Notes: generated by a model from the letters alone, not told the origin. A stretch of DNA of 64,000 nt from Rhodamnia argentea (GCF_020921035.1 NC_063150.1:8370001-8434000), one strand, 5' to 3'. Positions 46,591 through 59,650 are shown, counted from the stretch's first letter. Numbers and translations: made by a program.

Positions 46591-48511
46591 TCCGTTACTG
46601 GTTTAGCATGATAATTAGAAGGGACAAATAAATCATTAATCTCCCCCGTGAAATAAAATAAAGAAAAAGATGGTGAGCGGCGTGACATAGTTTTGCTCAC
46701 TGATCAGTCTGTTCCACCGCGCCGATGATTATGATATGTTATTTATATGGATTGTTAAGCTGTCTAATTGAGATAAAGGTAAAGTAAGTTCTTTAATTTA
46801 ATATAAAGTATAAATTGTGTCAGGAAAATCAGCCTAAATGACTTTAGGATTGATCGTGGCTCTTGACTTGATCTGGCCTTGGAGTTGCTGCAGTTTCCGT
46901 CGGATTATTTCCATGGGTTTGCGACAATTTGGAAAAGATCTTTTCCGGTTCAGCTCTCTATCACTTGAGAAAAATGAACTAAAAAAAAAGGTCGTTATTG
47001 ATAAAAATACTGAGACATAGGTCGTTATTAATTGCCAATAGCAAGAGAGGGCTAACGAGTCCAGCCGACCACTTCCCCACCATTGCCGCCGATCCTTCTC
47101 AACGGTAGTGGGGTAGCCGCGACGACAGCTACAAAACCCTTGCCGCCGATTCTAGTTTTTTTTTTTTACCTTATCGTTTAAATTAATTTAAATAAAATTA
47201 TATTAAAAATTAGATTTGAACAAAAACCACATTGCCATGTTCGAGAGAGAAAATATTAAAAAAATCATATCAACAATTTCTGCTAGCCAAATTGGACGGA
47301 GTTAACGGAAGGCCTCGATTGCATCAATTTGACAAATTTTAACATTCAATTGTACTTTTTACAAATTTTAAAGATTTGATTGCACTTTCATGATAAGTTT
47401 TAGTATTTCTAATATACATATCTCAATACTTTTAGTAGTAACATTCTCCAGTCGTTGATATGACATCGCTTATGTGGTGAAATTTGGATAAGAAAAAGAA
47501 AAAGGCTAAAAAAATTATGGGTTATTGTGTCGATGTTGTCCAAATGCCAGCAAGGGCTCAGCGACCCTCGCTAGGATTAGCCCAATGTCTGGCCATAGGG
47601 GTGGTGATCCTCATTGGTCGCCAGCGAGGGTCATAAAAGTATATTGCAAAAAGAAAAAAAAAATCCACAAGATCAAAACACATAACATGTTCTTAATCTT
47701 GCACTTCAAAGAAAGAGGCAAGAACCTACAAGTGTGGCGTCCACCTCCAGCTTCGACTGTGTTTGTAGTAAAAAACAGAGATAACAACAACAAAAAAAAC
47801 AATAATTCTCGGGCTCCGTTTGTTTGGAGGAAAAATAGTGATCCTGAAAATAGTTGGTTGTATCATTTATAGAGAATCGCTGCATCATCGATCCAAAGGA
47901 TTCCTTAACACCGTTAAATTATGAAGGGGCTCTATCATTAGACTTAATTGACAGGGATCGATGACCACAAATGTTGGATATACTTGATCTCCATCGTTGG
48001 ATTAATGTGTCGAGAATCAATATCCACCACGTCGGATCAAGTGGATCTCTATTGTCAAATCAATTAGACAAGTATTAAAATCCGCTACCGCTACTACATC
48101 ATGTAGAGATCAATGGTTATAATTGAGAGATTCTTGCATAGACAAGATAGCTCTCCCTCGTTTAGATTATCCACTTTCATTTCGAGCAATAAAGCATTCT
48201 TCATAGCTTCTCTCTCTAAAGAATTTCATTTCGAGAGTGTGAGAGGGCGAGCGAGAGTAAGGTTTACTCAGGCCGAGTCGAGTGATTTGAATTTTAAGTG
48301 CCGCACGGTTCACAATCGACAGAATCATCCCGTGACAAATGGTCGCAAAGCCGAGGTTGAATGGGCAAAAAATATTGTCGTCATACAACAAAATGTCTAA
48401 ACATATATTGCTATTAGTAATGAAAATAATTTTTTCATTAACTATTTTTTAAAAATCATTTTTCAGATCATTCATTTTTCGAAAAATAAATAGAATCTCG
48501 TATTAATCATA
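46591..48511. other. repeat-rich intergenic
   Basis: No gene. GC-rich patches lie at 47060-47140 (cattgccgccgatcc) and 47540-47640 (gccagcgagggtcat). Arm-like AT-rich text with caatttgacaaattttaac words is near 47320-47400. From 47810 (gggctccgtttgtttgg) a Tourist-like end is visible without a clear partner. Confidence 0.4.
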
Positions 48512-49455
48512 GAGAAAATTCCAATTAAAGGCTCGGAGTGTACTTATTTTCTCAAATAAGAGCCTAAATTAATCATTGTTTCAAATAAGGGTATGAATTG
48601 CCCATTGTTTCAAATAAGGACATAAAGAGATTATACCTATTTCAAATAAGGGCTTCACCTTGCCGGCAAAGCTAAATATTCCAGTGATCAAGGGCATTTT
48701 TGGCAAAATACAATTTTAATTCAATTCTTAATGAAATGAAATTAAAAAAATAAAAACTAAAAATTAAAATACAAAAAAAGGGAAAACACAGGCGAGACGG
48801 CAAGCCTCTCATTGTTGGTTGCCAGCCCTTGCCAAGGTTTCGGCGACCCCGACGGAAGATTTAGGCTCATTTTTTTTCATTTCATACTAAGAAAACAATC
48901 ATAAAAAAAAAAAAGAATTCCCTCTATTAGATAGACTGAACAATTATTATTGGATTAAATTATGAATATTCAATATATAATGTTTCAAATTGACAGATCA
49001 AAAATATTTTTCAAAAAACCAAAAAACGTTTAAACCGAAATAGAACGACAATAATGTATTAAGCATTTCCTCATTTTACGCATAGTTTCTTTAATTATGG
49101 GAATAGAATATGGATGCACGAATTACTTTCTACCAATACTATTACATAGATTTATAATTATTTATGGGAATCCAATCAAATACGAAATAAAATATCTGAA
49201 AATGAGGTTCAAAGACTCCCGCCCGTGTTCACATTTTCTTTATTTATTTTTTAAAATTTTAGAAAATAGAAAAAGGTGAAAACAAAGAAAAAAATTTAAA
49301 TGACGAAAATGCCCCTACTCAACTAATGAGAATGGCCACTTCAGACTTCCATTTAAAATAATGAGGGCACTTCATTCTTCTATTGAAATGAAATTTCATT
49401 TCAAATTTTTATTCAAAAAAGTAATTGCATTTCGAGCGTTATTTGGAATTTTTCC
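48512..49455. mobile_element. TIR element, about 0.94 kb, GC-rich core
   Basis: Ends GAGAAAATTCCAATTAAAGG and, reversed, GGAAAAATTCCAAATAACG. Left and right arms contain matching ataagggc / gcccttat-type words. Core 48780-48870 is GC-rich (gccagcccttgccaaggttt). A 9-base flank pair (ttaatcata, ataatcgga) agrees at six positions, hinting at a Mutator-like 9-base duplication. Confidence 0.5.
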
Positions 49456-49916
49456 ATAATCGGAGTAGGACGAGGACAGCAGGGCTCCACACCGTACGGT
49501 GAAGATTCGTTAGTGGCCGCGACGACATCACGAATGCCACCTGTCCCGTCAATCCTGCTGCAATTACTTCGCTTCGCTGCCCTTCAATGTCAGCGTCGAG
49601 ATTTCCGCGGAACATGTTCTCAAAGGAACCAATCAAGATCATCCCTCCCAAGTCATTAGCGACAAGACAACCATCGCAATTGCAAAACCTTCGGACACAC
49701 AACGGCTGCAAAAAAAGGAAGAGATCGCAGCTCGATATATCTTGTTTTCGTCGGCCACGGGATGCAATTTCGGCATTTCTCGAAGGTAAAAAAATTGCGA
49801 GACCGCACTTTCAAACATCGAGCACTCAAAGTCGACGACCGAGCACGGTGCGAGACCGACGTTCGGAACGAAGGTCGCTAGTCTCTATCCCCTATCATGT
49901 CGCCCTTCTTGTACTG

Positions 49917-49945
49917 TTTATTTATTTATTTATTTATTTATTTAT
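49917..49945. repeat. (TTTA)n microsatellite
   Basis: Seven consecutive TTTA units. Confidence 0.95.
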
Positions 49946-50362
49946 GAGAAGAGAATAAAAGATGAATTATGGTGCAAGCAATGGTGACTTAAGCTTTTAT
50001 GGCTTTTTTTGCTGTGGAATGATGAATCACATATGGATGTGTCCATGATAAAGTCAGTAATCTTTCTTTTTTTTTTTTTTGCCATGATGAAATGAGTCCC
50101 TCAAATGGTAGTCCAGACACTTGTTAATTATATCCTTTTTAGAAGAATTGGATTTTCAAAACATTGTTGTGCATAGCACGAAGCAATAAATGCATTCAAA
50201 ATCCTAAATTTTTCCTTAATTGTTTGCTTCACCAATGCTCCTCGATAGTAGCAGCCAAGCATGTATAAAAAATGTAACTTTTCCACGACAATAACCTACT
50301 AATACATTTGTAGCCAAGTCGAGTTCGCCACCAACTGTAGCCACACCATCCGCTAAGATTTG

Positions 50363-50930
50363 TCATTTCTTGATGCATTTACCCCACATAATTTGGTTTT
50401 TTTTTTTTATATACGCGCAAGTATTTTCATTGGAACATTGATACATAACTAATGGAATGCTTAAAATATGTCCAACTAGTCTTGTTATAAATGATTTGTC
50501 CTCGTGACCGGCCAGAGTGGTAAGCCCGTAATCTAAAGCCGCTTGGCATTCCAACATAGTTCCGACAATGCAATACTCGGGCCGAGAAAATGGAACTGCT
50601 GGGTGTTGCATATTCGAACTCATTAAAGCTCGAATGACATCATTATGCTCGATAACGAATGAGAGAAGCTCCAATAGTTAAAAATTCTCGACGACATCAA
50701 GCTAGAACAACGTGTTCTTCTTGAATATCCGGATTTAACACTAAAGAATTTCCCGCCGCTACCATGCAAGAAGTTAGGATAAATAAAGCATCCGTGCCCG
50801 TGAATTTATCTCTTAATTTACATAGGAAGTAAGGATATTTTTGAGGGGAAAAAATGGAAGGTATTATTTGAAAATCGAAACTTGCTTTTCCTTCACACAA
50901 TGGAAGAGAGCTAATACGTAGAGCAAGCAA
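50363..50930 (-). pseudogene. unidentified frameshifted coding relic
   Basis: Two adjoining minus-strand open frames look protein-coding: 50930-50697 (KYPYFLCKLRDKFTGTDALF, ILTSCMVAAGNSLVLN) and 50674-50363 ([38 protein letters not shown]). A frameshift near 50690 separates them. I do not recognise the family. A third open frame at 49711-49439 on the same strand could belong to it. Confidence 0.35.
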
Positions 50931-51954
50931 AATAGGAAGACACTGATGAGCGTGCCGCCAAAATGCAAACGATCAATTAACGGGGGAGATTTTTGTCTTC
51001 TGACAAAAAAAAAAAAAAAAGTTAATTAAGGACAAAAATTTGGCTACTTTAGGAAATTAACATGCATTACTGAGAATGATGGCGATTGAATTTAAATTCA
51101 AGATCTTACGAAAATGCATATGATTACGTGATTTGTTTGGCCATTCAGGAGCGATTTTGGCCCGATATCTCCGCTCGCTTTCATCCGCCACGCGATGCAA
51201 TTTCGGCCTTCATTGGGAAACAAGAAATTCGCGCTCTCATCCATTTAAACATTTCGCACCGTTGTTACTGACTCACCAGCCTCAACAAAAGTGCGCACGA
51301 AACACTGTATTTGTACGGGGTCGACGAGCGACGGCGGTGCGAAGCCGACGGCGACAAGACAACGAAATGGTCGCGGAAGGAGGTGATTGTCTTTGTCTCC
51401 AATCTTGTCCCCTTTTCGTACTGTTCCTTTACCTCCCCCCACACAAATAGATAATGGAAGCTTCGCTTTCTATGACCCTTTTTGGCTTTGGAATGATGAG
51501 AGATGTTTTCTATGTCTTTCGTATCCTTAATGATTCTTATTTCTTTGTCGTTAAAAATTAATTCATTCCGTGATCGTTAAGCGTGAGTAAGGTATCAGCA
51601 CCACAGCTCAGTGTCTACTCATCATGATGAGGGTTTTCCTTTGTGAAATTTTTGTTTTATGCTGATATTTAATTGCTTCGGATTCGGATAATTTAGTATT
51701 ATGCGCACCGAAAATTAAATATCGTCACATTCGGGTAAAAAATTTTCTTGCGCCGTTTTAATTGTATCTCGGTATAGCAATTTGTGTAATGCGTGGATAA
51801 ACGTCTGATTATTGGAGAGCGGGTGAATTCTAACAAGGGTTGATTGCACCTTCCGTGAGCAGCAACATTTTTACCGAGTAATCCAGTAGTAGAGATTGGG
51901 GATCAAAACACCCGGTGCAAAAGTTGACTAATCCCGACCCTGCCATGAGTTATA

Positions 51955-52200
51955 AGTCGCACTTCCGTTTGTTTCGTGGAAAATGTGGCGTTTTTAAAAA
52001 ATATTTTTCAGAAAAAATGACGATATTTTTGGGTGCGTGGTTATAACGTAAAAACGAATTTTTTTTTTCCTTTTTCTTTCTTCTTCAGTCCCTAAGCCTC
52101 GCTTACTAGCCGGCGAGGCTCGAGCTCGCTAGATTTCGGCGACCGAGCCTCGCTGGATCTAGCGAGCTCGAGGCTCGCCTTGATGCCCTCGAGAGAGAGG
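51955..52200. mobile_element. element arm with GC-rich core
   Basis: Begins cttccgtttgtttcgtggaa, continues with aaaatatttttcagaaaa, then a core at 52085-52190 of gcgaggctcgagctcgct words, close to the core of the 22936-23682 element. No right arm seen, so truncated. Confidence 0.5.
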
Positions 52201-52872
52201 CTAAAAAATCTATGGTAGGCCACCTTTTGAGTATACATTATTTTAGAGTAATTTGATTTTCAAAGCATTGATTGTGCAGAAGTGAGCAATAAATGCATTA
52301 AAAACCGTAAAGTTTCCTTAATCGGGTTGCTTAATCAGCGCCCTGGAATCACTAGTTAATAATACATGCCTAATTAAATTGGCCTAGTTGGGTGCATATC
52401 TGATCACCCTTCTTGTGAATTTTCTTTTCCGATTTACTCCGTAGCCAGCCATAAACATGTTCCATGCTTAAAGTAGGAAGTAAGGATACTTTCGAGGAAA
52501 AAAAACAAACAAAAAAGGGAAAGATTGGAGCTCGACAATTTCAGGAAATTAACGTAAATTAATGCGAATTAAGTGTATGTAATTATTTTAGTGATTCGCT
52601 TTGCCCATTCCGACGCGCATCGTGATCTGTGCATTTCTACCATAAAAAGCGGTCAAACATTCAGACAGAGACACGACAGAAGGCATGGTCGAAGGGGCTT
52701 TTCCTTCACATGGTTAGAAGAAACTCGTCATTTGCCCACCCTCTCGCACTGTCCATCCCAAAAAGTCACAGAACGAGAGTCACTCCGCATCACTCGGGCT
52801 TTCCCGTGGTTTTTTCAGGAATCCGAAACGAATTTTTCGCATTCCATTTGTCTTTTTTTTCGTCTCACCCAG

Positions 52873-52880
52873 TATAAAAA
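52873..52880 (+). promoter_or_regulatory. TATA box of NET1
   Basis: TATAAAAA about 1 kb before the start codon. The distance fits a non-coding first exon and a 5' UTR intron, common in NET1 genes. A pyrimidine-rich, ORF-poor leader follows. Confidence 0.55.
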
Positions 52881-53670
52881 TCCCAAAAAGATTGCAGCTT
52901 TATGAGCGAGCAACGAGCTCTAATGAGTAGGGCGAGCGACTGTGAGCGTGAGTGTGAGTGCGCGAGAGAAAGAGAGAGATCTAGCTACGAAATGGGTTTT
53001 TAGATTTAGACCAAGAACAGTGAAAGCAGCTGTGGTTTTGCTTTTTCTCACAGAGCCTCAAGAGTTGGAATCTTTGTGTGGCTTTGGTGAGCACTGTTTG
53101 GCTCTTCCCCTGTGCAGGCTTTACTCTTTCTCTTTTTCTTCTTTTTTGTTGGGTGAAAATTTGTTCTTGAACGTTGGTTTCGTTGGAAAGCAGCTGAGGA
53201 GTCTCTTTGGAGAGCTCGCTCGACGTTGTGACTCTTCTCCTCTCTGGTACAGTTACTCGTCTGATGTTGATTGTTTCTCTGTTAGTTGATCAGTTTCTGT
53301 ATACCAATCGAGAAAACTTTCATTTTTCTCGTACATTAACGTTTTGGGTTTCTCAACCCCTTCAGTCTTGTGATGTGAGGAAAATGTGGGCTTCCCTTTG
53401 CCTAATCATCCAAGCATTTGTTTCTCTTGTGTGTGGAATTTGATTACATGATGGTGTGTGAGAAACTTATGCATCCATAGTTAAAATCCTCGCTTGTCTG
53501 ATCTTTTCTTTGTCTTTGTTGGTTCTGATGCTATGATCCGTCTTTGATCAGGTAAATCTTTTGTTACTTGATGAAGAAGTGCTGATTCGATGCGGATGAT
53601 CCGGTACTTTACTTACTTCCCCTTGATTTTTCATTTTGACAATGATTTTTGGTCGGCATTGTGCTCGCAA

Positions 53671-53715
53671 AATAATAATAATAATAATAAGAAGAAGAAG
53701 AAGAAGAAGAAGAAG
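53671..53715. repeat. compound (AAT)n(AAG)n microsatellite
   Basis: About 45 bases of AAT then AAG units in the 5' leader or leader intron of NET1. Confidence 0.95.
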
Positions 53716-53869
53716 TAAAGTTGTCTTATTTTGTGTCACTTTGGCGGATCTGATTCTCAAGATAAGGAGAGATCTTTTTCGTGCTCTGCAGCATCATGTA
53801 GCAGTTGGTTCCAAGACTGCGAGTTTACAAGTTGAGCGTGCTGAAAATTTATCATTGTTGGGTGGAGTT

Positions 53870-56800
53870 ATGGCCACCGCCAGTAATGAAGATTCTAAGG
53901 GAATGTATTCTTGGTGGTGGGGTAGTCACATTACCCCGAAGAATTCGAAATGGCTCATGGAAAATCTTACAGGTATGGTTCTGTTGCTGATGGTTTTGAT
54001 CTGCACAGCTTCCGTGACACAGAATTAACAATTCACCTTAATTTTTCCTTGGATGTTGTATGTTTGGACTAGGAAATTTGCTTGAAAATCAATGAGAAAA
54101 AGAGGTCCTGCAACACTGGTGTCAATGTTGCTGCTAAACAGTAAAGTTCACAACCCAGGATAGTGAGTTTTCGACTGACCTAGGAGAGAAGGGTGGCCGC
54201 TATCTCAATCAATGTCTCGAGGACTGATTAAATTTAGATCTAGTATCTGTTTCGGCTAAAAACTTTAGAATTTCAATTTGAAAACCAAAATTTCCAGTTA
54301 CTTCCTCTGAGAAGTTCGATATTAATATATACAATCCATAGCTGTTGCAGTGCATATTCTACCTTCAGACCTTTTGTTACGATTTCATCGCAATATCTCC
54401 TGAGTTACAATCGTGTCTGCATATAATGTCAAGTGTACTTACCCTTCTCCTTTTGAACAGATATGGATGCCAAAGTCAAACAGATAATTAACATCATCGA
54501 AGAAGATGCTGACTCATTTGCGAGACGAGCAGAGATGTACTACAAGAGACGGCCCGAACTTCTGCAATTGGTCGAAGAGTTTTACCGAGCGTATCGTGGA
54601 TTAGCTGAGAGATATGATCACGCCACAGGCGTTCTGTGCCAGGCCCATAAAACTATGGCAGAAGCGTTTCCCAACCAAGTCCAGCCAGTGCTTCTTGACA
54701 GTGATGAGTCTCCTAAGGATATTTTGGAGCAAGCTTTGTCTTACTTCCAAGCTTGTGAGAAAAATGGAGCCGTGCATCAAGAATGCAAGGGTACGAGAAG
54801 TAGAAATGAGTCGAAACAGGTCAATGAGACTTCTGATCCAGGAGGAGGAAGAGAAAATGGTTTTCTCATGTGTCATGATGCAGGAGAAAAAGAAAACGGT
54901 GCACAACGTACTCGTGATCATGATGTGATGACACATGAACTTGAGCGAGCAGGTGAAACTGAGAAAGAAATTCAAAACTTGAACCAAGCGCTTGCAGAGT
55001 TGGAGGCTCAGAGAGAAGTCTACGCTCTTCAGTTTCAGCAGAGTCTGGAGAGAGTATCTAAATTTGAGTTGGAACTTACTCGAAGGGCCAATGAAGCTGA
55101 GGCAGAAGCTCAATCTTTGAAGACAGCACTAGCGGATCTGCAAGCCGAAAAGGAAGGCAATCTTGTTCAGCAGCAAATGGCTTTAGAAAAGTTAAGAGAT
55201 CTTGAGAACACTGTGTCGTGTGCCAGAGAAGAGGTGGAAGAAATCAAGCAGCGAGCTGATAAAGCTGAAACTAATGCCGAAACGCTAAAACATGATCTTG
55301 TAAGGGTGGAAGCTGAAAAACAAGCTGCACTTCTTCAGCACAACCAATGCCTCGAGAAAATATCAAATGTGGAAGATAAACTAAACCATGCGGATGAGAA
55401 TACCAGAGAGATTAAGGAAGCTGCTGCTGTACGTTGCAACAATTTGCTGATGACAATTTCTAATCTGGAGCAGGAAATTATCCAAAACCGGGCCCAAATG
55501 TTGGATCCTGATCGGGACAAGGATTCGACGAAGCTAAGGAAAGCTGTAGAAATGTGTCTTCTTTTGGAGAGATCTAATCAGACTCTGCAGTCTGCTTTGG
55601 AGGTTTTGACAAAAAAAATGGAAGCTCAGAGTGAAGAAACTACAGAGAAGCAGAAGGAAATGGGGAGGCTCTGGACTTGCGTGCAAGAAGAACGGTTACG
55701 ATTTTGTGAGGTTCAAACTTCCTTTCAGAATCTGCAGAATTTTCACTTTGAGTGTCAGGAACAGCTGAGATCCCTTGCCATGAAGCTTCAGGAGAAGACT
55801 CAACTTCTAGAAGACATGGAATTGCATAATAAGGGTTTAAAGGATGAGATCCGAAAGGCTAGTGAGGAGAAGAAGAATCTAAATGAGGTCAATATGGCTT
55901 CATCACTCTTGGTAAAGAACTTGGAAGATGAAATCTTAAGCATGCGAGAAATAATGCAGAACCTTGAAGTGGAGACTGCAGTTGCAGTGGGTGAACGAGA
56001 TTCTCTTCAAAAGGAAATTTACTATCTGAAAGAGCAACTGGATGACCAGAGAAAGAAGCATTGCTTTGTGATGGAGCAGGTGGCTTCAGTGGGTCTTGAT
56101 CCGGGGTGTTTGGGGTCAGCTGTCATGGAGTTGATGGATACAAATTCAAAGCTCGAGGAGTGCTGCGATTTAGAACGAAGTGAAAAGGTCGCTCTACTGA
56201 AGAAACTAGAAGTCTCCGAGAAGCTCGTGGAGAAGACTGTCTTATTGGAGAATAGAATCTCAGATTTGAATGTGGAGTTGGAAGAGTATAAGCTTAAATT
56301 GAAGGGAATGGAAGAATCCTGCGAATCTCTCCTGGCTAATAAGTCCACTATGATTTCTTATTTAGAGAGTATGATTGGCAACTTTTATAAACTCGTGGGG
56401 AAGAATGATACTTCTGAGAATTTTCCTATTAATGAGTATGTGGATCTTGAGGGAAAACAGGTCAAAGTGAAGAATGCAGAAGATACGCAGGAAAAGTTAG
56501 GTATGGTCACTGAGAAGGAAAAGCTGGAATATCAGTTATATGTCTTTCAGCAAAGACTGGAAAGCCTGGTGAGCAGTTACGAGGGACTGAAAGGTGATTA
56601 CTCAGGTATGAAGAAGGAGAGAGAATCCTTGATCTCCAGCATCCAAAAGCTACGGCTTGATTTGAACACAGAGATCGAGGAACATTACAATTCTGTGCAG
56701 TTGAGTATGACCCGGTTAGCCGATGTGGAGTCCCAGATCATTCACCTTCAGCAACAAGCTCGGAGCCAAGACACAGAATGTGAAGAGGAACTGGAAAAAG

Positions 56801-59349
56801 CTTTGGACTCTCGCATGCAGATCTTCATTTTGCAGAAATTCCTGGAGGATCTGCGAGAGAGGAATTTCTCGCTCTCAGCCAGATATCATACTCTCGTGGA
56901 CGCATGGAAATTCTCGCAGAAGCAAATTTCTTATTTGGAGAGTGAAAATCTCGAACATCTGTCTGAGCTCAAACTTTTGTCTGATGAAATTACTGTAGAC
57001 CGGTTGGCATTGTATCGGATTTCAAAGACTCTTGAGATCTGTTCGTGTCAAGAGTTCAAAGACCATATTGATCTGGACCATGATCTTACAAGGAGTACTC
57101 TCGCAAAGATTAGAGATCTGCAAGAATCCGTTTCTAAGCTGGAAGAGGAAAATCTCCGGGTGGTATTCGAAAAATCAGTCCTATATTCACTGCTCAAGCA
57201 ACTGGAACTAGAGGCCACAAAGCTTACAACAGAACGAGATGCCCTTCATCAAGAGCTTAGCGTCAAATCTGAGAACTTCGGTGTGTTGAAGTATGGCCTG
57301 CAAAAGGTTATAGATACAAATGAAGAATTGAAGCTAAAGTTCTCAGAGGGAATCGACAACGAAAAAGTGCTGAAATCCGAAATATTGAGAGCAATCGAGA
57401 ACGAGAAGCTAGAGCTGCTGAAGAAGCTGGAGGATTTGAAGATGGAGTATGCTGATATCAAGATAGCACGAGAGCATCAACAGAAGCAGATTCTCAAACT
57501 ATCTGAAGATTTGAGTCATCAGACCAGAGAGTCGAGATTTCTTTGGGAGGCAAAACGGAAATTGGAGGCTGAACTGATAACCTCCAGGATCAATGAAGCA
57601 TTGCTCGAGGAGGAAATTCTTGAGCTCAATAAAACATATCAAAGTGCAAGGGAAGCGAGATGCGTGGAGATTGAACAGCTAAAAGAAAGAATCAATGCTT
57701 TGGAAGGAGAAAATGGAGGACTGAAGTCTGAGCTCGCTTCTTATGTTTCAGGAGTACTTTCTTTGGCGGAATGTATTTCTTCATTGGAAGATTGTACCAG
57801 TGTGCATAAAGATTTTTACAAACCCAAGAAAGAAGTTGTCAAGGTAATTTTTCCCCGTCCTTAATACACCACATGCTAGTAAATCTTCTCGTTACTTCTT
57901 TTTTCTTTAGATTTGTTGAAAATAATTTGGCTTGTCTGTCCGTCGTCTTAGTCCACAGGAACTTTCTGCTCTATTCCATTTGTAATTGCTTGAAATCTTT
58001 GTGACATTTTTTTCCCTTCAAACTTGATCATTGATCCTCTTTTTCCTATCCAAACTTGCTGTGGACATTAATTTGAAATCTTCTTGCTCACCAAGAGAAC
58101 TGTTGTTTGCGTACTTTGCTAGTACATTAATTAACTTGTGACTCCAGATTTATATTCTTTTTTATATTCCCCTTGTTACTAGGAAATCAACTTGATCACC
58201 CAAAAGCAATCTGGGATGTCAGAATCCATCGGAATTGCAAGATTCATGATACCAGATTGTTTTTCGGCAATGCAGGACCTGCAATTAAGAATCAAGGTAA
58301 TTGGAGAGATGCTGCTGAAAGTTGAGGGGCCGGCAGATCTGGAAAACTTGAGTTCGAATGCCACATTGGAGGAGTTGGAATCTACCAGATCTCGGAAACA
58401 TGTCCCAAGAAAAAAAGAACAGGAAAAACGTGGTGATGGACTTGATAATGACCTGAAGATAAGTAAGCCGATTCTTCAAATGTCTGTGACCGAGAATGAG
58501 CTTCTGACTAAAGATATTATGCTCGACCAGATTTCCGAACATTTGCCCTATGGGGTTCGTAGGAGTAGGACTGACTCGGTTGAGGCTGAAGATCGAATGC
58601 TTGAGTTGTGGGAAACCAGCGACTCAAGCGGAATTATCGATCTTAAAGTCGGGAAAGCTCACAAGAACTTTGATATGCCCAATGGCTATTACTTTGTCGA
58701 AGCAGATGAGGAACAGAAGTCCTGTGACCCTTCTGGAGAGTCTCCTGGTGATAAGGAGCTCAGCGTTGATAAATTAGAGATACCCGAGAGCTTAACAGAA
58801 CCTCGTCGAGCAAGGATCAAGAGGAAGATCTTAGAGAGGCTTAATGCTAATGCTCAGAAGCTGACAAATCTGCAAATAACAGTGCAGGATCTGAGGAGGA
58901 AGGTGGAGAACACAGAGAAGAACAGAATGGAAAAGGGCATTGACTACAGCAATGTGAAGGAGCAGCTGGAAGAAGCTCAATCTCTCGTCAACAAATTGTC
59001 TGACTCGAATAATAAGTTGATTAGAAATGCTGAGAGGCGCCTATCTTCCTGCGACAGCAAATCCACCAGAGATCCAGATGATCGTGGTTGCGCCAGGCGG
59101 CTGATTTCAGAGCAGGCTCGAAGAGGGTCGGAGAAAATCGGGAAGCTTCAGTTGGAAGTGCAGAAGATACAATTCCTTTTGCTGAAGATGGATGACGAAA
59201 AAGAGTGCAGAACAAGAACCAGAGTGGTCGACCGAAAGACAAGAGTTTTGCTGAGGGATTATCTAGTAAGCGGCAGACCAAGAAACCAACAGAACAGAAA
59301 GAAATCGCCCTTTTGCTCGTGCGTTCAAATCCCGTCCAGAAGGCAGTGA
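53870..59349 (+). CDS. NET1: NETWORKED 1 family actin-binding protein
   Basis: Three coding exons, 53870-53972, 54461-57843 and 58183-59349, join in frame to 1550 residues. NET1 proteins link F-actin to the plasma membrane and plasmodesmata. The N-terminal NAB actin-binding domain (about 14-95) carries [20 protein letters not shown], then [20 protein letters not shown] and [15 protein letters not shown] very long coiled coil (about 150-1160) is full of Glu/Lys/Leu heptads. A less ordered stretch follows, then a second coil containing [19 protein letters not shown]. The C-terminal signature is [20 protein letters not shown], then SPFCSCVQ. Relatives are about 1700 residues, so this member is slightly short. 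The start is the ATG giving the conserved N-terminus; the NAB domain is split by an intron at the invariant phase 1 site. No lesions. Confidence 0.93.
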
Positions 59350-59401
59350 GGAATGACAGTAGTAGAATTAGTTCAATGGCCACATCTACCAGAAAAGGAC
59401 C

Positions 59402-59650
59402 TTATCTTCTTTAGTGTAGGGATCATATTGTATATCTCAGGCCTTATCCTAGGAAGAAACACTAATTAGAGCTCCTTTTATGTTTCAGCGTATTGTTCTT
59501 TTCAGCTCTATGTCAACTTTCTGAGATCGTTATCTTCTTTACTGTAGGGATCATATTGTATATCTCAGGCCCTATCCTAGGAAGAGACACTAGCACATTT
59601 ATGTTTTCAGCGTCCTGTTCTTTTCATCTCCGTCTACTTTCTGAGATCAT
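59402..59650 (+). repeat. tandem duplication in the NET1 3' UTR
   Basis: Two copies of a 127-base unit (59402-59528 and 59529-59650), starting ttatcttcttta and including ggatcatattgtatatctca, differ by few substitutions and a small deletion. It follows the stop codon at 59349, so it is probably transcribed. Confidence 0.85.

Larger units (their letters stand above)
49580..52620. repeat. diverged tandem duplication upstream of NET1
   Basis: Collinear matches: 49750-49860 with 51180-51360 (cacgggatgcaatttcgg against cacgcgatgcaatttcgg); 49990-50030 with 51478-51510 (gaatgatga); 50135-50240 with 52245-52350 (gcaataaatgcatt); 50825 with 52473 (aggaagtaaggata); 51045-51130 with 52535-52600 (aggaaattaac). 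The second copy is lengthened by an inserted element piece at about 51955-52200. Confidence 0.6.

Noticed and set aside
59290-59345. Possible tRNA-like 'gttcaaatccc' near the NET1 stop
   Set aside because: It encodes the conserved NET1 C-terminus ([10 protein letters not shown]) and no acceptor or anticodon stem can be paired around it.
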